From Streptomyces malaysiense (GTDB taxonomy: Bacteria; Actinomycetota; Actinomycetes; Streptomycetales; Streptomycetaceae), in contig NZ_LBDA02000003.1 of NCBI RefSeq assembly GCF_000980885.2, forward strand, positions 62,001 to 126,000: 64,000 nt of DNA, in the 5' to 3' direction. A model generated the notes under the pieces. That model had not been told where the DNA came from, did not search any database, and worked only from the letters and a program-made list of their open reading frames with translations. Of the stretch, positions 52,140-61,611 are shown piece by piece; position 1 is the stretch's first letter, and every line of letters starts with the position of its first letter. The position numbers and the translations under genes are program-made.

Positions 52140-53110
52140 GGGGCGGAGGTGGTGGGGGTGTGTGCCGTGGCGGGCGTGCGCGACGTGGCGGGCGTGCGCG
52201 TGGCTCGCGGTGTCACCGCGGTGGGTGCCCGGCCCTGGAGGCGGGCCGCGGTCTCCCTGATCTCGGGCAGCCGGGCGGTGAGTGCGGCGCCGGGGCAGCT
52301 GGTCATGAAGCCGTCGTTGTGACCGGCGACGGCGGGCAGGGCGACGGCGGTGCCCGCGCGGAAGCGGCTGTGCCCGTTGCTGGAGACCAGCCGCACCCGC
52401 TCGCGCGGATCGATGTCGGCCAGGCCCAGTTTCCAGGCGGCGAGGGCCGCGATGGCATCGGTCATGGCGCGCGGCACCGGCACGCCCGCGGTGAAGGTGC
52501 CGATCGCGGCGATCCCGGCGGTGCGGTGGTTGAAGCCCTGTGCGTGGGCGCCGACGACGGCCCGGTCGGTGCCGCCCGCCCGGCCCTCGTAGATGGTGCC
52601 GCAGCGGTCGACGAGGAAGTTGTAGCCGATGTCGTCCCACTTCCGGGCGCCGGTCTGCCCGGCGTAGAGGCGGCGGATGATCTCGGGGGTGTCCGCGCAC
52701 CTGTAGCCGTTGGGCGAGTCGGTGTGGTGCACGAAGACGGCGATCACCTTGTCGTCGTAGCGCGGCGGCGGCTGGGTGTGCCCGGCGGCGGTGCCGGTCA
52801 GCCAGGCGGAGCGCGGCACGATCAGGGGCCGGCCGGCGAGGTGGGTGCTCCTGGTCCCGGGCGCGGCGGAGTTCAGGTCGAGGGCCGCGGGCCGGTCCAG
52901 CGGGATCCGGGCGGGCCGCTGCACGCCGTGCGCGCACAGGGCGAGCGCGAGTACGGCCATCAGGCCGGGCAGGGAGCCCAGCAGCACCAGCAGCGGGCCG
53001 GGGAGCCGCCCCGGCCGGGGTGACCGGGACCGCCGGAGCAGCCGTGCCGGCCGCGGCAGCCGAGCGGTGAGCGAGCCGCGGGTCCCCCTGGCTCTTCGGA
53101 CGACGGACAT
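52106..53110 (-). CDS. PGRP-type N-acetylmuramoyl-L-alanine amidase
   Basis: 334 residues from ATG 53110. A basic N-terminus with a membrane anchor/signal (about 45-60), then an amidase_2/PGRP domain with VHHTDSPNGY (zinc His), GYNFLVDRCGTIYEGR, and HNDGFMTSCPG (zinc His and Cys). It cuts peptide stems from peptidoglycan. The C-terminal 35 residues are Thr/Pro/Ala repeats (ATRTPATSRTPATAHTPTT), encoded by a near-exact 17-bp direct repeat at 52166-52182 and 52184-52200. It is divergent from the MarP-like gene with a palindromic promoter between. Confidence 0.88.
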   Translation of the reverse strand: MSVVRRARGTRGSLTARLPRPARLLRRSRSPRPGRLPGPLLVLLGSLPGLMAVLALALCAHGVQRPARIPLDRPAALDLNSAAPGTRSTHLAGRPLIVPRSAWLTGTAAGHTQPPPRYDDKVIAVFVHHTDSPNGYRCADTPEIIRRLYAGQTGARKWDDIGYNFLVDRCGTIYEGRAGGTDRAVVGAHAQGFNHRTAGIAAIGTFTAGVPVPRAMTDAIAALAAWKLGLADIDPRERVRLVSSNGHSRFRAGTAVALPAVAGHNDGFMTSCPGAALTARLPEIRETAARLQGRAPTAVTPRATRTPATSRTPATAHTPTTSAPQPLKRSQSLG

Positions 53111-53165
53111 GGTCCCACTCTCGGACCGATCACCCCTGCCCGCGATGTGCGCTGTGCCACCTGGC

Positions 53166-53192
53166 GGAACCAACGTCCCGGTCCGGGACGTT
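53166..53192 (+). promoter_or_regulatory. Palindrome and ECF-like promoter in the amidase/MarP divergent region
   Basis: AACGTCCCGG (53172-53181), T, CCGGGACGTT (53183-53192) is a perfect 21-bp palindrome. It lies within a possible ECF-sigma promoter for the plus strand: GGAAC (53166-53170) and CGTTT (53189-53193), 18 bp apart, slightly longer than the usual 16-17. Confidence 0.5.
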
Positions 53193-53306
53193 TCTGCGGT
53201 TACAGGCACACGTGGCCGGTTCGCCGTCGGCGCCCGATCATGTACCTGTGACCCCTCAACGGACCCGACCCGCCCGTGCGAGGGGTCCGAAGAGAAAGGC
53301 GGCTCC

Positions 53307-54488
53307 GTGGACCTGCTCGATCTGCTCCTGGTGCTGGTGATCCTCCTGTACGCCGCGTCCGGATACCGGCGCGGCCTGGTGGCGGGCTGTGTCTCGCTGG
53401 CCGGGTTCGTCGGCGGCGCGGTCGTCGGCGTGTGGGCGCTGCCGTGGGTGACCGGCCAGGTGGCACGCGGGACCGCGACGGCCACGGTGCTCGCGGTGCT
53501 GACCGTGCTGGTGCCGGCCGCGGTGGGCCATGAGCTGGCGGGCCGGCTCGCGCTACGGCTGCGCGGGGGCCTGGACAAGGGCCCGCTGCGCGTGGTGGAC
53601 GGCGTCGGGGGCGCCGCGGCCAACGCGGCCGCGGTGCTGATCGTCGCCTGGGTGGCGGCGAGCGTGCTCAGCGCGGCCCCGTCGCCCGCGCTGACCACGG
53701 CGATCCGGGACTCCTCGCTGCTCGGCGCCGTGCAGCGGACGATGCCGGAGACCACGCCCGCCTGGTTCTCCCGGGCCACCTCCGCGCTCACCGACGCGGG
53801 GTTCCCGCAGGTCTTCAACCCGTTCGAGAACGAGTCGACGGCGCAGGTGCCGCGCCCCACCGGGGACAGCGTCACGGCGGCCGCGACGAACGCCGCCAAG
53901 GCGAGCACGGTCAAGATCGAGGGAGTCTCGGGCAGCGAGGGCCGGGAGGGCAGCGGGTTCGTGTTCGCACCGGGGCGGGTGATGACCAACGCGCATGTGG
54001 TGGCGGGCATCACCCGGCCGAGCGTGCGGGTGGGCGGGGTCGGCCCGGTGTACCCGGCCCGGGTGGTGCTCTTCGACCCGGACCGGGACGTGGCGGTGCT
54101 GTACGTGCCGGGGCTCGACGCGCCGGTGCTGCGCTTCGACACCGCCGCCTCGCGCGGGGACTCGGCAGTGGTGGCGGGCTACCCGCAGGACGGCAGCCTG
54201 AACCTCCAGGCGGCGACCGTGGGGAACCTCGTGCGGGCGACCGGGCAGAACATCTACAGCGACGGCGCGGTCACCCGGGAGATCTACTCGATCCGCTCGA
54301 CGGTCCGGCCGGGCAACTCCGGCGGGCCGCTGCTGACGCCGGACGGCCGGGTGTTCGGAGTGGTGTTCGCCCGCTCCACCTCGGACGCCGAGACGGGGTA
54401 CGTGCTGACGGCGTCCGAGGTGGCGGCGGACGCCCGGCGGGCGGCCACGGCGACGGCGGCGGTGGACACGGGCGCGCTGGTGGGCTGA
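53307..54488 (+). CDS. MarP-like membrane serine protease (CvpA-family N-terminus)
   Basis: 393 residues from GTG 53307, with ribosome site GAAAGG. Four membrane helices (about 1-140) of the CvpA/colicin V type are followed by an extracytoplasmic trypsin-like domain with catalytic His in TNAHVVAG, Asp in DPDRDVAVL and Ser in VRPGNSGGPL. This layout equals MarP of mycobacteria, which cleaves the peptidoglycan hydrolase RipA under acid stress. The divergent PGRP amidase could be a substrate or partner (inference). Confidence 0.9.
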   Translation: MDLLDLLLVLVILLYAASGYRRGLVAGCVSLAGFVGGAVVGVWALPWVTGQVARGTATATVLAVLTVLVPAAVGHELAGRLALRLRGGLDKGPLRVVDGVGGAAANAAAVLIVAWVAASVLSAAPSPALTTAIRDSSLLGAVQRTMPETTPAWFSRATSALTDAGFPQVFNPFENESTAQVPRPTGDSVTAAATNAAKASTVKIEGVSGSEGREGSGFVFAPGRVMTNAHVVAGITRPSVRVGGVGPVYPARVVLFDPDRDVAVLYVPGLDAPVLRFDTAASRGDSAVVAGYPQDGSLNLQAATVGNLVRATGQNIYSDGAVTREIYSIRSTVRPGNSGGPLLTPDGRVFGVVFARSTSDAETGYVLTASEVAADARRAATATAAVDTGALVG

Positions 54489-54514
54489 GCTCGCCCACGC
54501 GCGGGGCGGCCCGG

Positions 54515-55003
54515 TCACAGGGCGCGGCCCATGGAGATGTCGTCGACGTAGCCGCCGTCGAGGAGGAACTCGCCCGGCAGGACGCCCTCCACGGCGAAGC
54601 CCTCGGTCTCGTAGAGCCTCCTGGCCGGAGTGTTGTGGCCGAGCACGCGCAGGTTCAGCCGGCGCGCGCCGCGCGCACGGGCCTCGGCCACGGCGGCCCG
54701 GATCAGCGCCCGGCCCAGGCCCCGGCCGCGGGCCTCCTCGGCGACCACGAAGCCCTGGATCGTGAGGACGTGCGCGTGGGCGGGGAGCGGGATCATCTGG
54801 GCGAGGCGGACGTAGCCGGCGATGTGCCCGTCCAGTTCGGCGACGAGGAAGTCACCGGGGCGGTGGCGCTCGTCGAAGAGCGGCGGGTACGGCGGCTCGG
54901 GGCGGGGCGTCACCGCGTGCAGGGTGGACCAGGTGACCCGATCGAGGTGAGCGAGGGGCTCCTCGTCGGCGGGCGTCGCGGGGCGTATGCGCGGCTCGGG
55001 CAT
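54515..55003 (-). CDS. GNAT family N-acetyltransferase
   Basis: 162 residues from ATG 55003, with AGGGTG ahead. Acetyl-CoA binding motif A is EEARGRGLGRALI, with NLRVLGHNTPARRLYETEGF as motif B. The substrate is unknown. It is convergent with the MarP-like gene (26-bp gap). Confidence 0.88.
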   Translation of the reverse strand: MPEPRIRPATPADEEPLAHLDRVTWSTLHAVTPRPEPPYPPLFDERHRPGDFLVAELDGHIAGYVRLAQMIPLPAHAHVLTIQGFVVAEEARGRGLGRALIRAAVAEARARGARRLNLRVLGHNTPARRLYETEGFAVEGVLPGEFLLDGGYVDDISMGRAL

Positions 55004-55281
55004 GGTGGTCACCCTAAGTCGGCGGGTCCCGGGGGCCCATGGGGTTTTTCTGCGCACGCTCCGGGCGCGCGCGGGCGCTTCACGGTGGCGCGCGAGGGCG
55101 GCGTGCGGCGTGCGGAACGGATGTGACCGAATGCGACCTCCATGCGACCGTGCCCTGTCGATGCGCGACTCCTTATGACCGATCGCGGCGCTGATACTCG
55201 ACGCGAACTCGGGTATCCCTGAAGCCGGTTGGGGGCACAACGTCTCCACCGACCGCTCAGCGCAACCACAGGAGGGGCCTC

Positions 55282-56649
55282 GTGCTTGAGCCCGCGAACC
55301 AGGTGGACGTCGTCATCGTGGGGGCCGGAATCGCCGGACTCTCGGCGGCCCACCGGCTCACCAGCGCAGGAGTAACGACCGCAGTCCTGGAGGCCGCCTC
55401 CTGTGTCGGCGGCCGCATGGCGACGGAGAAGGTCGACGGTTTCCGGCTCGACCGTGTCGGACAGCTGCTGTCCACCGCGTATCCCGAACTCCGGCTGACG
55501 CCGGGGCTGGACTCCCTGGCCCTGCGGCCCTTCGCCCCGGGTGTGCTGCTGCACCGCGACGGGCGCACCCATCGGGCGGGCGCGCCGGCGAGCGGAGGAA
55601 GCGCGAGGGGCGCACTCCATGCGGTGCGCGCCCTGGCGAGCGCCCCCAGGGGCGCGGCGGCGCCGCCCGGGAGGGGCGGTGGCGCACCGGTGGGCGGCGC
55701 GATGGACCAGGCGCGGCTGGGCGCGGCGCTGAACCGGATCGCCGCGACTCCGGTCGCACGGCTCCTCGCCCGTCCGGAACTGCCCGCCGCCCAGGCCCTC
55801 GCGGCCCGGGGGGTGCCGGCCCGCACGGTCGAGGGGTTCCTGCGGCCGCTGCTCGCCGCGTTGCTGTGCGACCCGGAGCTGACGACGTCCAGCCGGTGTG
55901 CGGACCTCGCGCTGCGGGCGTTCGCGAGCGGACGGCTGTGCGTGCCGGAGGGCGGCGCGGACATGCTGCCCGAGCTGCTGGCGCGGACGCTGCCGCCGGG
56001 GACCGTGCACACCGGGGTGCGGGCCACGTCCGTGTCCACGACTTCGGTGATCACGGCGGAGCACGGGGAGATCCGCTGCCGTGCGCTGCTGCTGGCGACC
56101 GACGCGCGCGCGGCGGCGGAGCTGCTGCCGGGGCTCAGGGTGCCGGAGTTCCATCCGGTGACGGTGGTCCACCACACGACGGACGAACCGGCGGCCGCGT
56201 TCTCCACCGGTGCGTCGCTGCTGCTGGACGCGGACCGGGGCGGACCGGTGGCGCACACGTCGGTGCTCAGCAACGTGGACCCGAGCCGGGCGCCCGGCGG
56301 ACGGGTGCTGATCTCCTCCACGGTCCTCGGCACCCCGCCCGAGGGTGTGGACACCGCGGTCCGTATCCACCTCTCCCGCCTGTACGGCATGTCCACGCGC
56401 CGCTGGGAGACGCTGGCCGTGCATCACACCCCCGAGGCGGTCCCGGTCATGCGCCCCCCGCACGACCTCCGCCGCCCGGTGCGCCTCCTGGCCGGCCTCT
56501 ACGTCTGTGGCGACCACCGTGGCACCAGCACCCTCCAGGGCGCCCTCCACTCCGCCCACCGCGCCGCCAGGTCCGTCCTGTCGGACCTGGGCGTCACGGA
56601 CTGCCTCCGCACCGCCGACCCGGCCCCGACGATGCCGAAGGCCGCCTGA
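55282..56649 (+). CDS. FAD-dependent oxidoreductase (amine oxidase / protoporphyrinogen oxidase-like)
   Basis: 455 residues from GTG 55282, with ribosome site AGGAGG. N-terminal FAD-binding GAGIAGLSAAHRL and GGRMATEKVDGFRLD, a C-terminal GxxGD-like motif in YVCGDHRGTSTLQGAL. The fold matches flavin amine oxidases, phytoene desaturases and HemG/HemY-type enzymes; the substrate is not clear. An Ala/Gly/Arg-rich stretch at about 95-140 is an insertion. A convergent terminator follows. Confidence 0.85.
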   Translation: MLEPANQVDVVIVGAGIAGLSAAHRLTSAGVTTAVLEAASCVGGRMATEKVDGFRLDRVGQLLSTAYPELRLTPGLDSLALRPFAPGVLLHRDGRTHRAGAPASGGSARGALHAVRALASAPRGAAAPPGRGGGAPVGGAMDQARLGAALNRIAATPVARLLARPELPAAQALAARGVPARTVEGFLRPLLAALLCDPELTTSSRCADLALRAFASGRLCVPEGGADMLPELLARTLPPGTVHTGVRATSVSTTSVITAEHGEIRCRALLLATDARAAAELLPGLRVPEFHPVTVVHHTTDEPAAAFSTGASLLLDADRGGPVAHTSVLSNVDPSRAPGGRVLISSTVLGTPPEGVDTAVRIHLSRLYGMSTRRWETLAVHHTPEAVPVMRPPHDLRRPVRLLAGLYVCGDHRGTSTLQGALHSAHRAARSVLSDLGVTDCLRTADPAPTMPKAA

Positions 56650-56655
56650 CGCCTC

Positions 56656-56696
56656 CGGCGGTGCCGGCCTCCGCGACTCGGAGTCCGGCACCGCCG
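56656..56696. terminator. Convergent terminator
   Basis: CGGCGGTGCCGG pairs with CCGGCACCGCCG, with an inner CTCCG/CGGAG stem. Between the FAD oxidoreductase (plus) and the NsdA-like gene (minus). Confidence 0.85.
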
Positions 56697-56756
56697 CGTC
56701 CCCTCCGCCGGACCGTCCCCGCCGGACCGTCCCCGCCGAGCCGGCCGGGGCCGGTG

Positions 56757-58211
56757 TCAGTTCAGGGCCGCCACCTTCTCGTGGTAGGTCCTCGCCGGGG
56801 CCGCGTCCTTGTAGGGCTCCAGGCGGCGTTCGAAGTCGCGGATGTACTCGACGGCCCGGACGCTGCGCATGTCCGCGGCCTGGGTCGCGGCCTCCGTGGC
56901 CAGCGCGCACGCCTGGTCGAGTTCGCCGAGGCCGAGGCGGGCCGTGGCGAGGACGACCCGGCAGAAGAGCCGGCTGCGGGCGTACGCGGGGGCGCGCAAC
57001 TGGAGCGAGCGCTCCGCGTGTTGCGCGGCCGCCCGGAACTGCTGGAGGTCCCGGTGGCAGTGCCCCAGCTCGTCCGCGAGCTGCGCCTCGTCGAAGAACC
57101 GTGCCCAGTAAGGCACTTCGTCCCCCGGCCGGGCCACCTCCAGCGCCCGCTCGGCCCGCACCAGCGCGGCCGTGCACGCCCGCACCTCCCCCAGCACCCC
57201 GTGCGCCCGCGCCTCCGCCGCGTGCAGCAGCGACTGCACGGCCGGCGGTCCCCCGGTGCCGATCCCCTGCTGGGCGACCCGCGCGAGCTGCACCGCCTCC
57301 CTGCCGTGCCCGAGATACACCGCCTGCCTGCTCATCGTGACCAGCACGAAGGAGCCGTACGGCCGGTCCCCGGCCGCCTGCGCGAGCCGCAGGGCCTGCA
57401 CGAAGTACCGCTGGGCCAGCCCGTGCGCGGCGATGTCGTACGAGGTCCAGCCCGCGAGCCGGGTCAGGTCCGCGGCCGCCGAGAACAGCCGGCGCCCGGT
57501 CTGCTCGTCGTAACTGCCGCGCAGCATCGGCTCGCACTCGTGCTCCAGGTACCGCACCAGCGCCTGCCGCGCGTGCCCGCCGCCGAACCGGTCGTCCAGG
57601 GTGCGGAACAGCTCGCCCACCGAGCGCAGCGCGGCGATGTCGCCCCCGCCGACCCGGTGCCCGGGGATCCGCTCCAGGGGTACCCGGGGCCGGGGCCGCC
57701 CGACCGGTGTCCGCAGCACGCCCGGACGCCCCTGCGCGGGCACCCGGGGCGCCGGCTCCCGGGCCACCCGGTCGTCGGGCTTGCCGATCAGCCAGTCCCG
57801 GCTGGGCACGACGAGGCCCGCCGGGGTGAACGCGATCTTGCGCAGCTCGGCATGGCTGCCGGAGTCCTTGCGCCACAGGCCGCCGACGATGTCCACGGCC
57901 TCCTCCGGGGTGGCCGCGAACTCCAGCCCGGCGTAGACCGGCGCGCACGCGTCGAGGCCGAGGTCCTGGGCGGAGAGCCGGCGCCCGAGCCGGCGGGTGA
58001 ACACCTCCGCGATCAGCGCGGGCGTCGTACCTCTCGGCTGCTGGCCGCGCAGCCAGCGGGTGACGGATGTCTTGTCGTATCTGAGGTCCAGCCCGTGTTC
58101 CAGGCCGAGCTGGTCGACGCGCCGGGCCAGACCCGCGTTGGAGAACCCCGCCTCTGCGATGAGCGCGGCGAGCTGGCGGTTGGGGGTGCGCTGCGCGGGT
58201 CGGTCCGTCAT
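56757..58211 (-). CDS. NsdA-like regulatory protein with HTH and TPR-like repeats
   Basis: 484 residues from ATG 58211. N-terminal segment RQLAALIAEAGFSNAGLARRVD and TSVTRWLRGQQPRG form a Cro-like helix-turn-helix, followed by a linker and a long alpha-helical repeat region (about 200-470) with TPR-like Ala-rich helices. The start is characteristic of the NsdA/NsdB group, negative regulators of sporulation and antibiotics in Streptomyces. A developmental role is an inference from that resemblance. It is divergent from lipB. Confidence 0.78.
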   Translation of the reverse strand: MTDRPAQRTPNRQLAALIAEAGFSNAGLARRVDQLGLEHGLDLRYDKTSVTRWLRGQQPRGTTPALIAEVFTRRLGRRLSAQDLGLDACAPVYAGLEFAATPEEAVDIVGGLWRKDSGSHAELRKIAFTPAGLVVPSRDWLIGKPDDRVAREPAPRVPAQGRPGVLRTPVGRPRPRVPLERIPGHRVGGGDIAALRSVGELFRTLDDRFGGGHARQALVRYLEHECEPMLRGSYDEQTGRRLFSAAADLTRLAGWTSYDIAAHGLAQRYFVQALRLAQAAGDRPYGSFVLVTMSRQAVYLGHGREAVQLARVAQQGIGTGGPPAVQSLLHAAEARAHGVLGEVRACTAALVRAERALEVARPGDEVPYWARFFDEAQLADELGHCHRDLQQFRAAAQHAERSLQLRAPAYARSRLFCRVVLATARLGLGELDQACALATEAATQAADMRSVRAVEYIRDFERRLEPYKDAAPARTYHEKVAALN

Positions 58212-58443
58212 CTGTGGTGCGGTCTCCTGCCTCCGGGCGTCGTTACGTGCCGGGATTGCCTGTGAGCAGCCCTTTTGGCCTCATGAACGGCGTGAATGTA
58301 GCGGAGAGTGAGCAGCCGGTCGGATACTTCAGCTTTCATTCATCCGATCGTGTGAGGATTGCCCGCAGGGCTGACGCCCCGCGGACGGACGTACAGTGGC
58401 GTGGGCGCGTTATGTGCCTGACATCGCTAGGGAGGCGCTTGCC

Positions 58444-59241
58444 GTGAGTGAATTGCGGTTCGTCCGTATGGGGTTCGGCGCGGAGGCCGTCGACTACCAG
58501 GAGGCATGGGACGAGCAGCGCCGGGTGCACGCCGCCCGGTTCGCCGACGAGATCCCGGACACCCTGCTGCTCCTGGAGCACCCCCCGGTCTACACGGCGG
58601 GCCGGCGCACGGAGGACAGCGAGCGGCCGCTGGACGGCACGCCGGTGATCGACGTGGACCGCGGCGGCAAGATCACCTGGCACGGCCCGGGGCAGCTGGT
58701 GGGGTACCCGATCCAGAAGCTCCCGCGCCCGGTGGACGTGGTGGCGCACGTACGGCGCCTGGAGGAGGCCCTGATCCGCACGTGCGCGGAGTTCGGCCTG
58801 GAGACCACCCGCGTCGAGGGGCGCAGCGGTGTGTGGGTGCTCGGCGACCCCGTGGAGCAGCGGCCGGCGATCGGCGGCCTCTCCCTCGACTTCGACCCCC
58901 GGCTGACCGACGAGGAGTTCGACCCCCGTCTCAACGGCCCCGAGTACGCACCCTCCAACGCCGGCCAGCGCCGCGAGGACCGCAAGATCGCCCAGATCGG
59001 CATCCGGGTCGCCAAGGGCGTCACCATGCACGGCTTCTCGTTCAACGTCTGCCCCGACATGAAGTGGTTCGACCGCATCATCCCCTGCGGCATCCGCGAC
59101 GCGGGCGTGGCCTCCCTCGCGGGCGAGCTGGGCCGGGACGTCACGATGGAGGAGGTGGTGCCGGTGGCCGAGAAGCACCTCCGGGAGGTCCTGGAGAACG
59201 CCGCCCCGAGGCCGCGGCCGATCGAGAAGGCGTCGGCCTGA
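58444..59241 (+). CDS. lipB: Octanoyltransferase
   Basis: 265 residues from GTG 58444, with ribosome site GGAGGC. BPL/LPL fold with [27 protein letters not shown], the active Lys181 in RKIAQIGIR, and Cys215 in IIPCGI. It transfers octanoyl from acyl carrier protein to E2 and GcvH. An insertion of about 35 residues ([10 protein letters not shown] to [10 protein letters not shown]) makes it longer than the usual 210-230. lipA follows 116 bp later. Confidence 0.96.
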   Translation: MSELRFVRMGFGAEAVDYQEAWDEQRRVHAARFADEIPDTLLLLEHPPVYTAGRRTEDSERPLDGTPVIDVDRGGKITWHGPGQLVGYPIQKLPRPVDVVAHVRRLEEALIRTCAEFGLETTRVEGRSGVWVLGDPVEQRPAIGGLSLDFDPRLTDEEFDPRLNGPEYAPSNAGQRREDRKIAQIGIRVAKGVTMHGFSFNVCPDMKWFDRIIPCGIRDAGVASLAGELGRDVTMEEVVPVAEKHLREVLENAAPRPRPIEKASA

Positions 59242-59357
59242 GCATCCCCCGGACGGGAATGCGCCCTGCGGTCGTGAGGTTGGTCTCGTCGCCAGGGCAT
59301 GCAGAGCACGGGCGTACCCTGGGGGACGCCGAAGAATCAAAGCTGAGGGAGCCGGTC

Positions 59358-60323
59358 GTGTCCGCAGTCGCACCCGACGGACGCAAATTGCTGCGCCTGG
59401 AGGTCCGCAACAGCCAGACCCCCATCGAGCGCAAGCCCGAGTGGATCAAGACCCGGGCGAAAATGGGCCCCGAGTACACCAAGATGCAGAACCTCGTGAA
59501 GAGCGAGGGCCTGCACACGGTCTGCCAGGAAGCCGGCTGCCCGAACATCTACGAGTGCTGGGAGGACCGCGAGGCCACCTTCCTCATCGGCGGCGACCAG
59601 TGCACCCGTCGCTGCGACTTCTGCCAGATCGACACGGGCAAGCCCGAGGCCCTGGACCGCGACGAGCCCCGCCGGGTGGGCGAGTCCGTGGTCACCATGG
59701 ACCTCAACTACGCCACCATCACCGGCGTGGCCCGCGACGACCTGGCGGACGGCGGTGCCTGGCTGTACGCCGAGACCGTGCGCCAGATCCACCAGCAGAC
59801 CGCGCAGCGCGCGAGCGGCCGTACGAAGGTCGAACTGCTCGCCCCGGACTTCAACGCGGTCCCCGAGCAGCTGGCCGAGGTCTTCGAGTCCCGCCCCGAG
59901 GTCTTCGCGCACAACGTCGAGACCGTGCCCCGGATCTTCAAGCGGATCCGCCCCGGCTTCCGCTACGAGCGGTCCCTGAAGGTCATCACGGACGCCCGCG
60001 ACTTCGGCCTGGTCACCAAGTCCAACCTGATCCTCGGCATGGGCGAGACCCGTGAGGAGGTCAGCGAGGCGCTCCGGCAGCTGCACGAGGCCGGCTGCGA
60101 GCTGATCACCATCACCCAGTACCTGCGCCCCTCCGTGCGCCACCACCCCGTCGAGCGCTGGGTGAAGCCGCAGGAGTTCGTGGAGCTGAAGGAGGAGGCC
60201 GAGGAGCTCGGCTTCTCCGGTGTGATGTCCGGCCCGCTGGTGCGCTCCTCGTACCGCGCCGGCCGCCTGTACCGGATGGCGATCGAGAAGCGCGGGAGCT
60301 ACGTCGCCGGCCAGGCGGTGTGA
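59358..60323 (+). CDS. lipA: Lipoyl synthase
   Basis: 321 residues from GTG 59358, with ribosome site AGGGAG. Radical-SAM Cys triad CTRRCDFC and auxiliary cluster cysteines [12 protein letters not shown] near the N-terminus; the C-terminal RSSYRAG motif is also present. It inserts two sulfurs into the octanoyl chain. It works after LipB on the lipoyl domains of the E2 encoded 14 kb upstream and needs ErpA-type cluster supply. Confidence 0.97.
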   Translation: MSAVAPDGRKLLRLEVRNSQTPIERKPEWIKTRAKMGPEYTKMQNLVKSEGLHTVCQEAGCPNIYECWEDREATFLIGGDQCTRRCDFCQIDTGKPEALDRDEPRRVGESVVTMDLNYATITGVARDDLADGGAWLYAETVRQIHQQTAQRASGRTKVELLAPDFNAVPEQLAEVFESRPEVFAHNVETVPRIFKRIRPGFRYERSLKVITDARDFGLVTKSNLILGMGETREEVSEALRQLHEAGCELITITQYLRPSVRHHPVERWVKPQEFVELKEEAEELGFSGVMSGPLVRSSYRAGRLYRMAIEKRGSYVAGQAV

Positions 60324-60366
60324 GCCCCTGCCGCCCCCGCGTGTGTGAATTCGCGCACGAGTGATT

Positions 60367-60386
60367 ACCGGCCAGTAACGGCCGGT
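60367..60386. repeat. Short hairpin after lipA
   Basis: ACCGGCC and GGCCGGT form a 7-bp stem around AGTAAC, 44 bp downstream of the lipA stop. Possibly part of the terminator complex. Confidence 0.4.
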
Positions 60387-60408
60387 TCGGCGCGGTCCTG
60401 GCCGTCCT

Positions 60409-60432
60409 CCCTGATGGGGGCGCCCGTCAGGG
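60409..60432 (+). terminator. lipA terminator
   Basis: CCCTGATGGG pairs with CCCGTCAGGG (one U-G pair) around a GGCG loop. Confidence 0.7.
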
Positions 60433-60476
60433 CCGCGTCGGTGCTCCCGGGCCCCGCATCAGGGTTTCATCGGTGT

Positions 60477-60505
60477 TTGACCGCTCGGACACGCCCTGGT
60501 AACAC
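60477..60505 (+). promoter_or_regulatory. Promoter for the small gene before DUF4191
   Basis: TTGACC (60477-60482) and TAACAC (60500-60505) with a 17-bp spacer. The expected start coincides with the GTG at 60512, so a leaderless 83-codon frame is an alternative start for the gene at 60566. Confidence 0.5.
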
Positions 60506-60565
60506 CGATCAGTGACCCTGGAATCACGCCTCGTACACCACCCGCTCGCAGGGGGTATCTCGACC

Positions 60566-60763
60566 ATGCAGGCCCCGCCGGTACGTGCCACCGCCATCCC
60601 CTCCTTCACCGACGCCCTCCGCGCCGTCGAGTCGCTGCTGATGAGCGGCGGCCAGCGCACCGCCCGCCGCAACGCCTGGACCTCGGTCCTGGAGGACCGC
60701 CGCCGGGCCAAGGACCGGGTGGAGGCGCAGCGCTTCTACGACCGGTCCGTGGACGGCTCGTAG
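60566..60763 (+). CDS. Conserved small protein of unknown function
   Basis: 65 residues from ATG 60566 (an in-frame GTG at 60512 would add 18). The C-terminal half is very basic (RTARRNAWTSVLEDRRRAKDRVEAQRFYD) and probably one long helix, with FTDALRAVESLLMSGG before it. No signal or membrane part. I do not know its function; it lies between lipA and DUF4191. Confidence 0.7.
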   Translation: MQAPPVRATAIPSFTDALRAVESLLMSGGQRTARRNAWTSVLEDRRRAKDRVEAQRFYDRSVDGS

Positions 60764-60825
60764 CGTCGGCGCCCCCGCGGGCTCTGCCGTCGTCCGCGCT
60801 CCCGGGGCCACGTAGACTGCGTGCC

Positions 60826-61527
60826 ATGGCGAGGAAGGAAACCGCGGCGGACGCCGCGAATGCCGGGCGACTGAAGCAGATCGCCCTGACGTACAAGATG
60901 ACCCGCAAGGTCGACACCAAGATCGGCCTTGTGCTCGCGGCGGTCGGCCTCGGCACGCTCGCGGTGTTCCTCGTGATCGGCTTCTTGCTGGGCCACCCGG
61001 TGTACCTGGGCATCTTCGGTCTGCTGGTCGGCCTGCTGGGGGCGGCGGTCGTGTTCGGCCGCCGGGCCGAGCGGGCCGCCTTCGGTCAGATGGAGGGCCA
61101 GCCGGGCGCCGCGGCGGCGGTGCTGGACAACGTCGGCCGGGGCTGGACCACCACCCCCGCGGTGGCGATGAACCGCAGCCAGGACGTGGTGCACCGCGCG
61201 GTCGGCAAGGCCGGCATCGTGCTGGTCGCCGAGGGCAACCCGAACCGGGTCAAGAGCCTGCTGGCCGCCGAGAAGAAGAAGATGAACCGCATCGTCGCCG
61301 ATGTGCCGGTGCACGACGTCATCGTGGGCAACGGCGAGGGCCAGGTCGAGCTGAAGAAGCTGCGCACCACCATGCTGAAGTTCCCGCGCGTGCTGACCGG
61401 CCCCCAGGTGACCGCCACCAACGACCGGCTGCGCGCGCTCGGCGACCTGATGAGCAACATGCCGGTGCCGAAGGGTCCGATGCCCAAGGGCATGCGGATG
61501 CCGAAGGGCGGCAAGAGCGGGCGCTAG
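60826..61527 (+). CDS. DUF4191 membrane protein
   Basis: 233 residues from ATG 60826. Two membrane helices (about 33-75) followed by a basic cytoplasmic region with VVHRAVGKAGIVLVAEGNPNRVKSLLAAEKKK, ending in repeats of Pro-Lys-Gly-Met. Always found between lipA and glnA in actinobacteria (as I recall). Function unknown. Confidence 0.9.
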   Translation: MARKETAADAANAGRLKQIALTYKMTRKVDTKIGLVLAAVGLGTLAVFLVIGFLLGHPVYLGIFGLLVGLLGAAVVFGRRAERAAFGQMEGQPGAAAAVLDNVGRGWTTTPAVAMNRSQDVVHRAVGKAGIVLVAEGNPNRVKSLLAAEKKKMNRIVADVPVHDVIVGNGEGQVELKKLRTTMLKFPRVLTGPQVTATNDRLRALGDLMSNMPVPKGPMPKGMRMPKGGKSGR

Positions 61528-61548
61528 TCCCGCGACCGAGTACGACGA

Positions 61549-61585
61549 GATGGGGGCGCCCGGTGTGACACCGGGCGCCCCCATC
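61549..61585. terminator. Bidirectional terminator
   Basis: An 18-bp perfect stem (61549-61566 with 61568-61585) separated by one base; a further six pairs extend outside a two-base bulge. Between DUF4191 (plus) and RDD (minus). Confidence 0.9.
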
Positions 61586-61611
61586 GTCGTACCGTTCGCC
61601 CCGGCGAGGGC

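Noticed and set aside
52150..52205. Direct repeats as a possible small tandem array
   Set aside because: They encode the Thr/Pro/Ala tail of the amidase and number only two copies, so they are ordinary low-complexity coding sequence.
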